DNA of 64,000 bases from JAHDFB01 sp965658745 (GCA_965658745.1 CBFHTK010000002.1:186001-250000); one strand, 5' to 3'. Positions 35,014-44,987 are shown, counted from the stretch's first letter. Numbers and translations are program-made. The notes: a model not told the origin generated them from the letters alone.

Positions 35014-35884
35014 ATTTCTTTGGAGTTTTGAAATTAACCTTAGAATAGTGGTTTTCGAGATAACTAACAGCTCTATCTACAACTTCTGGTGAACGTAATT
35101 TATGTCCCAATCTCTCAGTTACAATATAGTTACTGTTAGTCCAACTCTTTGCTAGGGATTCTGCGTAGTGAACAGGAGCTTCTTTGTCGTTTCTATCGTG
35201 AATAATCAATCCTGGAAAACGCACTTTACTAACAAATCTTGCCGAAGTGAAGTAGTCAGGTGTTTGGTCGTATAAGGTTTTAAATCGTTCAGTGATGAGA
35301 TGTAAGGTATTCTTGGAGAGTCCTAGCATGTTTTGATATACATCCACGAAATCCTGTGCATTGCCTGGACAACCTAGAATGAGAAGAGCCTTAGCTTCCT
35401 CAATAGTCCCAGTATAGCAAGCGTACAAAAGTGTGAAGGCTCCTAAGGAATGACCTCCGTAGAAGTCCATGGGTCCGTAGTTACGAATAAACCCTTGAAG
35501 GGTCTGCTCATAGAGCGGTACGTTGATGATTTTTCCCGAGGAATTACCATGAGCAGGGGCGTCGTAGCAGTAGATTGTGTAGTCAAGATCCTTCAATGCA
35601 AAAATATACTTAATCCATCGGAATGTATGACTTTGCCACCCATGGAGAAGTAGAAGCTTCTTTGAACCATTGCCCCATTTGTAGACCTGTATATGCTCAA
35701 CTCCAGCTGCTGAAAAACTAGATTTATCAGCTGTTTCCAGAAATTCTTCTTGTTTGGGTTTTAGTTTAATCTTGAATGGCGAACAGAAAACTTCGAATCC
35801 CTTTTTTGCCGCATACTTAGGAGCAATGATAGACATCAGATTAAGGTATCTCCCCATTAACCAAATAAATAACTTTATGAACAT
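35012..35884 (-). CDS. Alpha/beta hydrolase
   Basis: A cytoplasmic alpha/beta hydrolase of 290 residues. LLLHGWQSH provides the oxyanion region, FYGGHSLGAF the nucleophile elbow with Ser at about 146, IIHDRNDKEAP the acid, and GHKL the catalytic His. The N-terminal segment is hydrophobic (IKLFIWLM) but short. The substrate cannot be told; esterase or lipase-like activity is the family default. It follows the pirin gene after 141 bases on the same strand. Confidence 0.86.
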   Translation of the reverse strand: MFIKLFIWLMGRYLNLMSIIAPKYAAKKGFEVFCSPFKIKLKPKQEEFLETADKSSFSAAGVEHIQVYKWGNGSKKLLLLHGWQSHTFRWIKYIFALKDLDYTIYCYDAPAHGNSSGKIINVPLYEQTLQGFIRNYGPMDFYGGHSLGAFTLLYACYTGTIEEAKALLILGCPGNAQDFVDVYQNMLGLSKNTLHLITERFKTLYDQTPDYFTSARFVSKVRFPGLIIHDRNDKEAPVHYAESLAKSWTNSNYIVTERLGHKLRSPEVVDRAVSYLENHYSKVNFKTPKK

Positions 35885-36025
35885 TTATAAGTTTTTAGAT
35901 ACCAATCGGGATTATATAGATAATCTAGAAGTTGTTTTTAGGTTGTATTAATGGGAAGCAAATAATTGGTAATTTCTCTTCTGCTAAACTAGACCTTTAT
36001 GAATACTGTAAAAATCGAGCTAATT

Positions 36026-37042
36026 TTACTTGGGTTCCTCTACTGTTCCATCAGCATGTAGAGCAAATCTACCTTTCTCCTTAGAATGGACCATTTCATC
36101 TTCCGGCCATGGCCAGCCTCCAAATCCAGTTTGCCGATAATCGTCAAAAGCTTGTTCGATTTCCGCTTTTGTATTCATAACAAAAGGTCCGTATTGAGCT
36201 ACGGGTTCATTAATAGGTTTTCCTTGTAGAATCAGTACTTTACACGACTCAGCACCAGCCGTAAGCTGAATTTCTTGATTAGCACTTGTTACGACAGCAT
36301 GATAGAAAGGTATATTTTGATCGTCGATTTTTAGGCCAGAACCATGATAGAAATAGACTGTTCGTTTAATACCTTCTGACGCAGCAGGTAGTGTGTAGTT
36401 TGCGCCTGCATCCATGTCAAGTCTGGCGACTAGAACTTGGTTTTTTGGATCAGCGGCCCAACTTGATGGGGTTGGCTTTAGTGCACTGTTATCTCCCAAT
36501 GTTCCCGCAATTAGTTTAATTGAAGTTGTCTTTTCATTTTCGTCATGGTATTTGATAGCGGGAATCTTTTCGTTCCACAGCATTTTGAAATGGGGTTCAA
36601 CCATTTTGCTTTTTGCTGGAAGATTAAGCCATATTTGAAAAATTTCAAGCGTGTTTTCTTGATCTTCTCGCAGTAGGGGGAACATCTCAGAGTGCAAGAC
36701 TCCTTTGCCTGCTGTCATCCATTGAACATCACCTTCACTGAATCGCCCAGCTGCACCAAGTGAATCGGAATGATCCACGAAACCCTCCTCGGCAATCGTT
36801 ATAGTCTCAAAACCTCTGTGAGGATGGTGTGGAAATCCAGGTACTTTTCGTCCATGATACATTCTCCAACCATCTTTTACAACAAAATCATTACCCATGA
36901 CACGTCCAGTTAGTGACGCATCCGGTGACATGTCTGCCTTAGCTTTTGGATATTCATCCCTGTGATGTACACAAAATAAAAATGGATCCTCCGTTTGCCA
37001 AGGAAATTGAAGTGGTATTATACGTTTTATTGCTGTGCTCAT
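36026..37042 (-). CDS. Pirin family protein
   Basis: This is a bicupin protein with the pirin signature: FPHHPHRGFETITI gives the metal ligands of the first cupin, and EGDVQWMTAGKGVLHSE follows. PFVMNTKAEIEQAFDDYRQT near the C-terminus is typical of the pirin C-terminal domain. Length 338 is slightly longer than usual (about 290). Some pirins are quercetin dioxygenases, others act as regulators; nothing here decides. It lies 131 bases behind the lipoprotein peroxidase gene. Confidence 0.9.
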   Translation of the reverse strand: MSTAIKRIIPLQFPWQTEDPFLFCVHHRDEYPKAKADMSPDASLTGRVMGNDFVVKDGWRMYHGRKVPGFPHHPHRGFETITIAEEGFVDHSDSLGAAGRFSEGDVQWMTAGKGVLHSEMFPLLREDQENTLEIFQIWLNLPAKSKMVEPHFKMLWNEKIPAIKYHDENEKTTSIKLIAGTLGDNSALKPTPSSWAADPKNQVLVARLDMDAGANYTLPAASEGIKRTVYFYHGSGLKIDDQNIPFYHAVVTSANQEIQLTAGAESCKVLILQGKPINEPVAQYGPFVMNTKAEIEQAFDDYRQTGFGGWPWPEDEMVHSKEKGRFALHADGTVEEPK

Positions 37043-37173
37043 GCAAAATAAACGGCTGTGTTTCTAAATGGTTCTTTGGTATTGATCAAAAATGAAAGTG
37101 AGAGATTGCAGAAATATTAATCAAAAAGATCTGATGCCCGTTCACTGATTATTGACGACATTCTTGCTAGTGC

Positions 37174-38502
37174 TTATTTGCAACCAAGATCAACTTGACT
37201 TTGAATATCGTTATTAGGAAAACAGTTGCCAGAAGGTAATTCTGACGGAACATAACGCGCCAAATTTGAATCATGTAGTCCATTAAGGATAAAATCTTCG
37301 AGTTGTAGTATCTCCTCGTGGGTTAGTCCCAAAGGTGTAAATTCCTCTGCTAATTGCTGTCTGTCCACTTCTGAGTTTTCAGGAATTCCTTTGTTTTTAT
37401 ACCATAGTAGGTCAGTCAAACTCTCAAATGATGCGCCGTGTCCATAAAACGTTACATCACGAAGGTTATAAAGCTGCGGAGTTTTGAATTTGTATTTATC
37501 AGATTCAACTTTTGTAAATGAATATCTTCCGAATTTGGTGGGATCTTCCGTGTTGTATGTGAATACTTCGCTAGGGTCAAATTCTTTCATACCCAAAGCA
37601 TGGAATTCCATTGCATTTAAGGCTGGTCCCGAATGACATGAAACACAGCCTGCTTCGCCGAAGAATAGTAATGCCCCTTTCTTTTGATTGTCAGTTAGAG
37701 CAGTTCGATCACCTTCCAGATATCTTTGAAATGGAGCTTGATTAGAAAATAGTGTTCTTTCATATGCAGCAATCGCTAGTCCAGCTGTAGTGTTAGTGTA
37801 TCTTTCTTCTTCGTTAACTGCCTTAAAGGCATCATCAAATAATCCTTTGTAACCATATTCTTCGACTGCGGTTTGATCAACTTTAAGCCGGTGTACACCC
37901 ATTCCAGCAATCGCTTGCGTTTCAATTCCTTGGAATCCAAGATTATTGAACTCTTTGGGAGTGTCATCTGTCCATTGCGCTTCGGTACCTGAATTTAGTC
38001 CTCCGGCTCCAAACTGCCCATTCCAAAGCATTAGCTCTTGATAGGCGGTGTTCATTGCTGTAGGTGTTCTGATTGGTTGAACATCAACTAGATCAAGTTC
38101 ACATTGCATATTTCTGGTTCTCAGATCTCCATTGTGGCCGAAACCTTGACCGCCTTCACCGATACCCTGTCTTAATCCAGCTTGAAATCCAGCTTCTGAA
38201 TGATGGCAGGTTGCGCAAGAATAAGTTCCTCGGGTGATAGGGAACTCCCCTTCGTTTGCAAATGCTGTTTCGTGAAAAAGTAATTTGCCTAGTTCTATCT
38301 TTTCAATCGTTAGTGGATTCAGCGGATCTTGAGGAATTGCTTCTAGATCGTCTGATTCTGGAAATTGGAAGAAAGATAAGGATTGATTATCTGAAGAGCT
38401 TATGAGTCTAGCTTCTAAAGCCGTATCTAATTCGGTTTCTGTTTCATTTTGACATGAAATAGCAAACAAAACTAACATGAAAAAAATAGGTAATTGTTTC
38501 AT
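37174..38502 (-). CDS. Dihaem cytochrome c peroxidase/MauG family lipoprotein
   Basis: The N-terminus is a lipoprotein signal with Cys17 (FAISC). Two haem motifs, CATCHHSE and CVSCHSGP, lie in the first and second halves. LGKLLFHET and LYNLRDVTFYGHGASF are typical of the family. Unlike the homologue at 33473-34906 it has no sorting domain and would be anchored to a membrane facing the periplasm or outside. It probably reduces peroxide or oxidises a partner. The pirin gene follows on the same strand. Confidence 0.88.
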   Translation of the reverse strand: MKQLPIFFMLVLFAISCQNETETELDTALEARLISSSDNQSLSFFQFPESDDLEAIPQDPLNPLTIEKIELGKLLFHETAFANEGEFPITRGTYSCATCHHSEAGFQAGLRQGIGEGGQGFGHNGDLRTRNMQCELDLVDVQPIRTPTAMNTAYQELMLWNGQFGAGGLNSGTEAQWTDDTPKEFNNLGFQGIETQAIAGMGVHRLKVDQTAVEEYGYKGLFDDAFKAVNEEERYTNTTAGLAIAAYERTLFSNQAPFQRYLEGDRTALTDNQKKGALLFFGEAGCVSCHSGPALNAMEFHALGMKEFDPSEVFTYNTEDPTKFGRYSFTKVESDKYKFKTPQLYNLRDVTFYGHGASFESLTDLLWYKNKGIPENSEVDRQQLAEEFTPLGLTHEEILQLEDFILNGLHDSNLARYVPSELPSGNCFPNNDIQSQVDLGCK

Positions 38503-38630
38503 TGTTTGAGAGTTATTTTGAGGATCAAATATTCTTATTACTGAAGTAAATTTATAACTTTATCGAATAGAGTTTCAGATTTTTACTGACTACCTTAATT
38601 TTTATTTGATTTTTAACATATAGATAATAT

Positions 38631-38658
38631 ATAGAAAAATTCCAATATGTTTTTCTAT
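38631..38658. repeat. 9-bp inverted repeat upstream of the membrane protein gene
   Basis: ATAGAAAAA and TTTTTCTAT are exact reverse complements around a 10-base spacer, 17 bases before the ATG at 38676. It could be an operator in this divergent region or a leader hairpin. Confidence 0.35.
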
Positions 38659-38675
38659 GAATATTCTGTGTCACG

Positions 38676-39182
38676 ATGAGCGTTGAAAGATTCCAGATTA
38701 GACCAAGATTTGAAATGAGCGTTAATGGCAGCATTAGCGATATTCAAGATCTGATAAATTCTCATCAGAAAGAGTATTCAGCTATGATAAAAAGCAGCTT
38801 TTCAGATCAGTATATTTCATTGCGTCCTGCAGATGAGGATTTACATTACTGGTCACCTCATTTAAGTCTAGCGCTAGATGAAATGAATGATAATGAAACA
38901 TTTATCAGAGGACATTTTGGCCCGAGTCCCAATATTTGGACAATGTTTTTCTTTTTTTATGCTTTGATTGTTTTTGCTGGAGGTATCATTTCAATTATTG
39001 GAATGGCTAATTGGTTTGTGGGGAACTCCTACGGAATATTGTGGCTTGTTCCACTGTGTATATTATTGTTTTCAACACTATATTTGCTTTCCTATTTAGG
39101 GCAGCGAAGAGGTAACAGACAAATGCGTATGTTGAAAAATTTTTTGAAACAAGCAATTGGAGAAAAAGAAATCGCTAAGTAA
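38676..39182 (+). CDS. Conserved membrane protein of unknown function
   Basis: A 168-residue protein with a soluble N-terminal half (residues 1-85, including YISLRPADEDLHYWSPHLSL and FIRGHFGPSPNIW) followed by two or three transmembrane helices (about 88-112 and 118-142) and a basic end. The WSP-LSL and GxxGPSPxxW pattern is found in a family seen in Bacteroidota without known function, which I recall but cannot name. It is 27 bases upstream of the Crp regulator, so the two may be co-expressed. Confidence 0.7.
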   Translation: MSVERFQIRPRFEMSVNGSISDIQDLINSHQKEYSAMIKSSFSDQYISLRPADEDLHYWSPHLSLALDEMNDNETFIRGHFGPSPNIWTMFFFFYALIVFAGGIISIIGMANWFVGNSYGILWLVPLCILLFSTLYLLSYLGQRRGNRQMRMLKNFLKQAIGEKEIAK

Positions 39183-39209
39183 TCCATTGACATATAAACT
39201 ATTAGGTGC

Positions 39210-39878
39210 ATGATTCAAAATGAGGTAGAAAGAAACTGTTCGGAACGGATGAAAGAGAAATTTGAATTTCTTTTTGAGCCTGGGCTCATAAAAAGTATCT
39301 GTCATCATGGTAGAATTAGGATAATTGATGCGGATAAGCAAATTATCGGAATAGGAGATGATATCAAGCATATGCCTATTGTACTATCTGGCTCACTAAA
39401 GGTGATGACAGAGGATGCGGAAGGGGATGAATTGTTACTTCATTACCTAGAGTTTGGGGAAACCTGTGCAGTAACACTCAATTGCTGTACGAAGAAGACT
39501 AGATCAACAATCAGAGCAATAACAGAAACAACTTGCGAAATCATCATGGTACCTGTGGAGTTTATGGAAAAGTGGATGATTGAGTTTTCTAGTTGGAGAA
39601 ATTATGTTCTTGATACATATAATAATCGCGTCAACGATTTGCTCAAATCGATTGACCATTTAGTTTTCAATAGTCTTGAAGCTCGGATCGAGAAGTATCT
39701 GCAAGACAAGGCGTGGGTTACAAATGATTCTATTCTTAATGTATCTCATTCTGATATTGCAAATGAATTGCACTCGTCGAGGGTCGTGATTTCTCGCATT
39801 TTGAAGAAACTTGAAAAGCAAGGTCTGATTAAACAAGGGAGGAATAAGGTAGAGCTATTGAAAATCAAATTAGCATAG
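39210..39878 (+). CDS. Crp/Fnr family transcriptional regulator
   Basis: A cyclic-nucleotide-binding-like sensor domain (residues about 45-130) is followed by a Crp-type winged helix (about 165-222). The recognition region reads HSDIANELHSSRVVISRILKKL. The sensor domain includes LNCCTKKTRSTIRAIT, with paired Cys in place of typical cAMP-contact residues, so a redox or sulfur signal is possible. It precedes a small membrane protein, a persulfide-dioxygenase/rhodanese fusion and SulP, and probably regulates them. Confidence 0.9.
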   Translation: MIQNEVERNCSERMKEKFEFLFEPGLIKSICHHGRIRIIDADKQIIGIGDDIKHMPIVLSGSLKVMTEDAEGDELLLHYLEFGETCAVTLNCCTKKTRSTIRAITETTCEIIMVPVEFMEKWMIEFSSWRNYVLDTYNNRVNDLLKSIDHLVFNSLEARIEKYLQDKAWVTNDSILNVSHSDIANELHSSRVVISRILKKLEKQGLIKQGRNKVELLKIKLA

Positions 39879-39923
39879 TCCAACTATTTAAGGAGATTCA
39901 TTGTTTACTCAAAAAAGACTAGA

Positions 39924-40136
39924 ATGAATCTATCAACAAAAGTAGCTTATGTAAGCTTTGGGATGCTTTTGACGCTCATGCTGTCAATGTGGTTACCGAC
40001 ACCAACTACAATCTTTATTGCTATGTTATTAGGTGGCTTATTAATGATTGTTTTGGTAATAAGCGTTCTGAAAGGATCTGCCGATAATTATCCTGAACTG
40101 CAAGAGCATGTTGAGGGTGATTATTTCAATGACTAG
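39924..40136 (+). CDS. Small two-helix membrane protein
   Basis: A 70-residue protein with two hydrophobic helices (about 7-25 and 30-49) separated by a short WLPTPTT turn, and an acidic C-terminal tail ending EGDYFND. It lies between the Crp regulator and the MBL-rhodanese gene on the same strand. Similar small membrane proteins are common beside such clusters in this phylum. Its function is not known. Confidence 0.65.
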   Translation: MNLSTKVAYVSFGMLLTLMLSMWLPTPTTIFIAMLLGGLLMIVLVISVLKGSADNYPELQEHVEGDYFND

Positions 40137-40230
40137 GCAACTACAATCAATGTCTAAGTGACCGCAGTTACCTTCATTTCTTATTTTTGATAGATATTTG
40201 TGGTACAAATCGCAAAAAATATAAATCAGA

Positions 40231-41658
40231 ATGATGAATTTAGATGAACAGATTGAACAGATATACACAAGTTGTCTTGCTCAAGGTTCTTATTTTATAG
40301 AGTCGCAGGGAGAAGCTGTGGTAATTGATCCTTTACGAGAACCAGATCCTTACATTGAAAGAGCAAAAGCTAGCGGTGTAAAAATTAAATATATTTTAGA
40401 AACTCATTTTCATGCGGATTTCGTTTCGGGACATGTTGATCTAGCAAAAAAGACTGGTGCAACAATTGTTTTCGGTCCTGGTGCTGAAACAAATTTCAAG
40501 AAGCATGAAGCCAAGGACGGGGAGATTCTTAAAGTAGGTGCATTATCAATAAAAGTACTACATACTCCTGGGCACACCCCTGAAAGTACTACATATCTTT
40601 TGTTCGATGAAGCTGGAAAAGAACATTCAATTTATACTGGTGACACATTATTTATTGGCGACGTTGGAAGACCTGATTTAGCTCAGAAAGCCACTGGTCT
40701 AACACAAGAGGATTTAGCTGGTTGGTTGTATGATAGTTTACGAAACAAAATCATGACATTACCAGATGATGTTATCGTTTATCCCGCACATGGTGCTGGT
40801 TCATCTTGCGGAAAAAACATGAGTGCAGAAACATTTGATACTTTAGGAAATCAAAAAGCAACAAACTATGCCTTGCGCGCAGACATGACGCGAGACGAGT
40901 TTATTGATGAGGTAACTGCTGGGCTGCAAGAGCCACCGCAATACTTTGCTTTGAACGCTTCAATGAATAAGAAGGGATATGAAGCCTTTGATGAAGTTTT
41001 GTCTCAAGGATTAAATGCTTTTAGTCTTGAAGACTTTAAGAATGTAAGCAAGCAATCTGACGTGCTAATACTAGATGTACGTGATAAAGGAGAATTTGCA
41101 AAATCTCACATACCTGGATCTTTGTTTATTGGTCTTAATGGTAGTTTTGCACCTTGGGTAGGTGCATTGATAGAGGATATAAATCAAAAAATAGCTATTG
41201 TTGCTCCGATCGGAAAAGAAGAAGAGACCGTACGGAGATTGGCGAGAGTTGGATATGACAATTGTATTGGATATCTTGAAGGTGGATTTGAGTCATGGCT
41301 GAATGCTGATGAAGAAGTCGATTCAGTCAAGACTATTACAGTTGAGCAGTTCATCAAAGGTGATAAGAATGCACAGGTGATAGACGTACGGAAACCTTCT
41401 GAATATGAATCTAGTCATCTTACGAAAGCATTGAATTTACCTTTGGACTTCTTTCTGTCAGGAAACACTAATGAGCTCGTTCCTTCTGAGAAATATATTT
41501 TGCATTGTAAAAGTGGGTATAGAGCGACAGTCGCCTCCTCATTTTTAAAGCAAAAAGGAATTCATAACATAACCACGATTATTGGACAATTTGATGATTT
41601 AAAGGAGTCGGGACTTCCAGTAGAAGGTTCGTGCCCGTCACTTCAGGTTTTAACATAA
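40231..41658 (+). CDS. MBL-fold persulfide dioxygenase-like protein fused to two rhodanese domains
   Basis: The N-terminal metallo-beta-lactamase domain (residues 1-about 230) has THFHADFVSGH with metal ligands, HTPGHTPES, YTGDTLFIGDVGRPD and YPAHGAGSSCG. These resemble ETHE1/PDO persulfide dioxygenases, although the usual HADH is HADF here. Rhodanese domain one (about 265-360) lacks the catalytic Cys (IVAPIGKEE). Domain two (about 373-470) has it in HCKSGYR. The protein should oxidise or transfer sulfane sulfur in the cytoplasm. It is followed after five bases by SulP. Confidence 0.9.
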   Translation: MMNLDEQIEQIYTSCLAQGSYFIESQGEAVVIDPLREPDPYIERAKASGVKIKYILETHFHADFVSGHVDLAKKTGATIVFGPGAETNFKKHEAKDGEILKVGALSIKVLHTPGHTPESTTYLLFDEAGKEHSIYTGDTLFIGDVGRPDLAQKATGLTQEDLAGWLYDSLRNKIMTLPDDVIVYPAHGAGSSCGKNMSAETFDTLGNQKATNYALRADMTRDEFIDEVTAGLQEPPQYFALNASMNKKGYEAFDEVLSQGLNAFSLEDFKNVSKQSDVLILDVRDKGEFAKSHIPGSLFIGLNGSFAPWVGALIEDINQKIAIVAPIGKEEETVRRLARVGYDNCIGYLEGGFESWLNADEEVDSVKTITVEQFIKGDKNAQVIDVRKPSEYESSHLTKALNLPLDFFLSGNTNELVPSEKYILHCKSGYRATVASSFLKQKGIHNITTIIGQFDDLKESGLPVEGSCPSLQVLT

Positions 41659-41663
41659 GCTAG

Positions 41664-43355
41664 GTGTTCTCCATAAATAGCAGGAATTTAAATTTAAAAT
41701 CAGTTTTTACTGATCTTATAGCCGGACTTACGGTTGCTGTAATTCTTATTCCGCAAGCGATGGCTTATGCTGTTCTAGCAGGTATGCCTGCAGTCTATGG
41801 CTTATACGCCTCTTTGATTCCATTGATTGTCTACCCGATATTCGCGAGTTCTGTTTCGTTATCGATTGGACCGGTGGCATTGATTTCTATCATTTTATTG
41901 GCGGGTATTTCTGTTTATGCAACTCCCTTCTCACCTGAGTACATTAATCTTGTACTTTTGACTGGGCTGTTTGCGGGACTTTTTCAAGTGCTTTATGCAA
42001 TTCTGCGTTTGGGAAAGCTTTCCCATTTCCTTTCGAAACCTGTGCTTTCGGGATTTATTTCGGCAGCTGGAGTGATTATAGCTATCAGCCAATTTAAGCA
42101 TCTACTGGGGATTCAATTGGAAAGAAGAGATAATCTATTTCTTACGTTAGTGGATCTATTCCAGAAAATTCCAGAAGTAAACCTGTATTCATTGGGGATT
42201 GGTACTGCTGCAATCGGGATGATATATTTTTTGAAGTTCTTGCATAAAGCTATTCCCGCTCATTTGATTGTGACGATCATAGCCATTCTTGCTTTTTATT
42301 TTCTCGGTCTTGAAAAGTATTCTGTTGCCACCATCGGAGAAATTCAGTCGGGACTTTCAGCATTTGATATAAACTTCCTTCAAGATCTAAGTTTTTCCAA
42401 AATCCGTGCAGTCATACCGACAGCGTTTATCGTAAGTATAATTTGTTTTATCAGTTCCTTTGCGATAGCTTCCTCTTTTCAATATTCACAGCAAAATAAA
42501 GTCTTGGCAAATAAAGAGCTTCTGTCACTAGGTCTCGCAAAGATCGTAGGTAGTTTTTTTCTCGCTTATCCTAGCTCCGGTAGTTTTTCTCGCTCTGCGG
42601 TTAATAATCAGAGCGGCGCTAAAACAGGTTTGTCAAGTGTATTTACAGCTATTGTCGTAGGAATATGCCTTCTTTTCTTTACTGGTTTGTTTTCTCAACT
42701 AGCCATGGCAGTTCTCTCGGCCATCATCTTGAGCTCAGTACTTGGTTTTGTAGATCTTAAGGAGATGAAACGCCTATGGAAAATAAATCGCCGAGATTTC
42801 TGGACTTTAATTGTAACCTTCTTTCTCACGCTGATTTTAGGTATAGTGCCAGGTATAATGGGAGGGATAATCCTTTCTCTCTTGTCGGTTGTCATCAGAT
42901 CTTCAAATCCACACTTTGCTATTTTAGGTAAGTTACCGAAAGCGGAGTCATATCGAAATATCAAAAGGTACCCCGAGGCCTCTACGATTGCAGGTACATT
43001 TATACTTAGATATGATATGGATCTATTTTTTGCAAACGCTGACCATTTCTACAATGTCGTCATTGAAGGCTTAGAGAATAGCCAAGATGTAGATACTTGC
43101 ATTCTACATTTGGGTCCAGTAAATTATATCGACTCATCAGCGATGGTCAAAATACATGATCTTATTAGCTATTGCAATCTTAAGGGCGTTACCCTGCATT
43201 TTACAAATCTTATAGGTGTAGTTAGAGACCAATTCGCCAATGAAGGTATTTTCGAGAAGATTAGTCCAAAGCAGGTTCATCTATCAATCAATGATGCACT
43301 TAGTTCAGATAAGGCAAAATCAGAGACAGGCTATGCAACTCAGGTAAATCGATAA
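41664..43355 (+). CDS. SulP family inorganic anion transporter with STAS domain
   Basis: A 563-residue inner-membrane transporter. The N-terminal part holds many helices with the SulP signatures TVAVILIPQAMAYAVLAG, PAVYGLYASLIP and PSSGSFSRSAVNNQSGAKT. A cytoplasmic STAS domain (about 435-545) contains YIDSSAMVKIHDL. The start is GTG, chosen because the N-terminus then begins just before the first helix. It should import sulfate or a related anion, and its five-base distance from the MBL-rhodanese gene ties it to sulfur metabolism. Confidence 0.9.
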   Translation: MFSINSRNLNLKSVFTDLIAGLTVAVILIPQAMAYAVLAGMPAVYGLYASLIPLIVYPIFASSVSLSIGPVALISIILLAGISVYATPFSPEYINLVLLTGLFAGLFQVLYAILRLGKLSHFLSKPVLSGFISAAGVIIAISQFKHLLGIQLERRDNLFLTLVDLFQKIPEVNLYSLGIGTAAIGMIYFLKFLHKAIPAHLIVTIIAILAFYFLGLEKYSVATIGEIQSGLSAFDINFLQDLSFSKIRAVIPTAFIVSIICFISSFAIASSFQYSQQNKVLANKELLSLGLAKIVGSFFLAYPSSGSFSRSAVNNQSGAKTGLSSVFTAIVVGICLLFFTGLFSQLAMAVLSAIILSSVLGFVDLKEMKRLWKINRRDFWTLIVTFFLTLILGIVPGIMGGIILSLLSVVIRSSNPHFAILGKLPKAESYRNIKRYPEASTIAGTFILRYDMDLFFANADHFYNVVIEGLENSQDVDTCILHLGPVNYIDSSAMVKIHDLISYCNLKGVTLHFTNLIGVVRDQFANEGIFEKISPKQVHLSINDALSSDKAKSETGYATQVNR

Positions 43356-43428
43356 GATTCCAAAACTCAAATCGGCTATAGAAATCTTCGAGGCCAATCA
43401 CAAATATCTCTGCAGCCCGAGCGAAGTC

Positions 43429-44987
43429 TTAGAGTTTGTAATTAACGCCCATTGTTAAACCAAGTTGCTGAATATTTTCATTTAAACTATACCCATCTTT
43501 TGTCGTTGAGTTCAGACTTCGACCATACCTTATTCCGCAGTTAATACCAGCTCTCCGATTTAGTGTGTAGACGAAACCAGCGGCTAAAGACGCTTGATTT
43601 GCAAAGTTTTAACGATAGATATCTGCATTACTTACCGCTGCAAAGTTTTCATCCAGAATTGAACCTTCAAACCACTGGAACAGATTTATTTGTATACCAG
43701 CTTCCACATAGGTATTCCATCTACCAATTGGTTTGCATACTCCTAGGTAGAGTGGCATGTTAATCTGATTAAGATGCTGATGCCTAGTCCAATTACGATT
43801 GATGTTTTCTTCTGATGACATTAGCTCAGAAGTAGTAATGGTGTCTCCGAAATAGTTGACTTTAATGTCTGTCACTATATCTTTTCGACAGTTTGTGTAA
43901 AGTTCTCGTGATAATTGAATGATCGGTTGTATCGAGCGTATTGCAAACCAGACTTTAGGTATAAATAGTCTGTAAGGTTGTATTGAAAAAGTACTTCATG
44001 TCTAAAACCTTCAAGAGGGTTTTCAAGATTACTTCGTAATTGAGCATATTCAGTATCTTCACTAGTGCTGGTAATAAACGAGTTACTAAAGGCAAAAACT
44101 TCAGATTGTGCGGCAATTGACCAAAGAGATATCTTTTTGTTTTTTAGTTGGATGATGTTTGGATGTGACGCTTTCGAAGAGGATTGGAAAGCAAGGGGCT
44201 CTAAGCTTGACTTGGCTAAATATTTTACTGGAATGCTAATTCTTTCACTGTCTTTGTCAATAACAGAAGCTATATTGGCTGGGTCCAATGCTTTTTGAGA
44301 AGAATGATCACGATCTAAATCATAGTTGGAAATTCTAGAGCTCCCAGTAGCTGTATTTGTGGGTTCTTGTGGTGAATTCTTAAATTCGTACTTCTGTTCC
44401 TCCTGCTTCGTTATGACGGTTTTTGCTCTTGCTTTTTTTGGAGTTACCTCCAAAAGATCCTGATCGCTAAATAAGTGGTCGCTTTCTAAAATAGCTGGTA
44501 TGTTGTTTTGAGAATCGTCATTGATTTCAGAAACGTCATTATCTCGCCTATTCTTCTTTAAGACCGTCACGTTATCAATTGTTGTGTTCGTTGTAGAGTT
44601 CGTGTAACTTGAATTGTCGACACTTGCTTTTTCTCCATTTGTACTGGCAGTATTTTTGGTTTCCGTATTTGCTTGATCAGTTATTACATTCTGTTCAGTA
44701 ATCTCAAATGCTACAAGTTCTTTAGATTCGTTAAAATCCAGTTGTGCTAATTGCGTTGAAGTATCAGAATCTGAAGAAAGCTGCTCGGATTTATTTTGGA
44801 TCCATTCATAAAACAAGACTGCCGAGATTAAACCTAGTAAAAGGCAAGCCAAGACAACCCATATCACTAGTCGCTTACGATCTTTGGATCCCAATCCCAT
44901 GTCAGTGATAAGCTGATCGTGATCAATAGGCGCCTCGTGTTGTCCTAGTCGTTCTTTAAACGAATCTCCTATGCCTGATTTACCCAT
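43429..44987 (-). pseudogene. Broken anti-sigma-like outer-membrane beta-barrel gene
   Basis: The N-terminal frame (44987-43875) encodes a cytoplasmic segment, one helix (about residues 41-61), a long Ser/Asn/Thr-rich periplasmic stretch and the start of a beta-barrel (LFQYNLTDYLYLKSGLQYAR). It ends at TAG 43875-43877. A frame one base off continues at once with IKVNYFGDTITTSE and the next barrel strands to TAA 43609-43611. In that same frame after the TAA, barrel strands go on to the stop at 43429-43431 (GLTMGVNYKL). A one-base deletion in an A run and one nonsense change explain this. The module would have paired with the sigma gene upstream. Confidence 0.75.
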
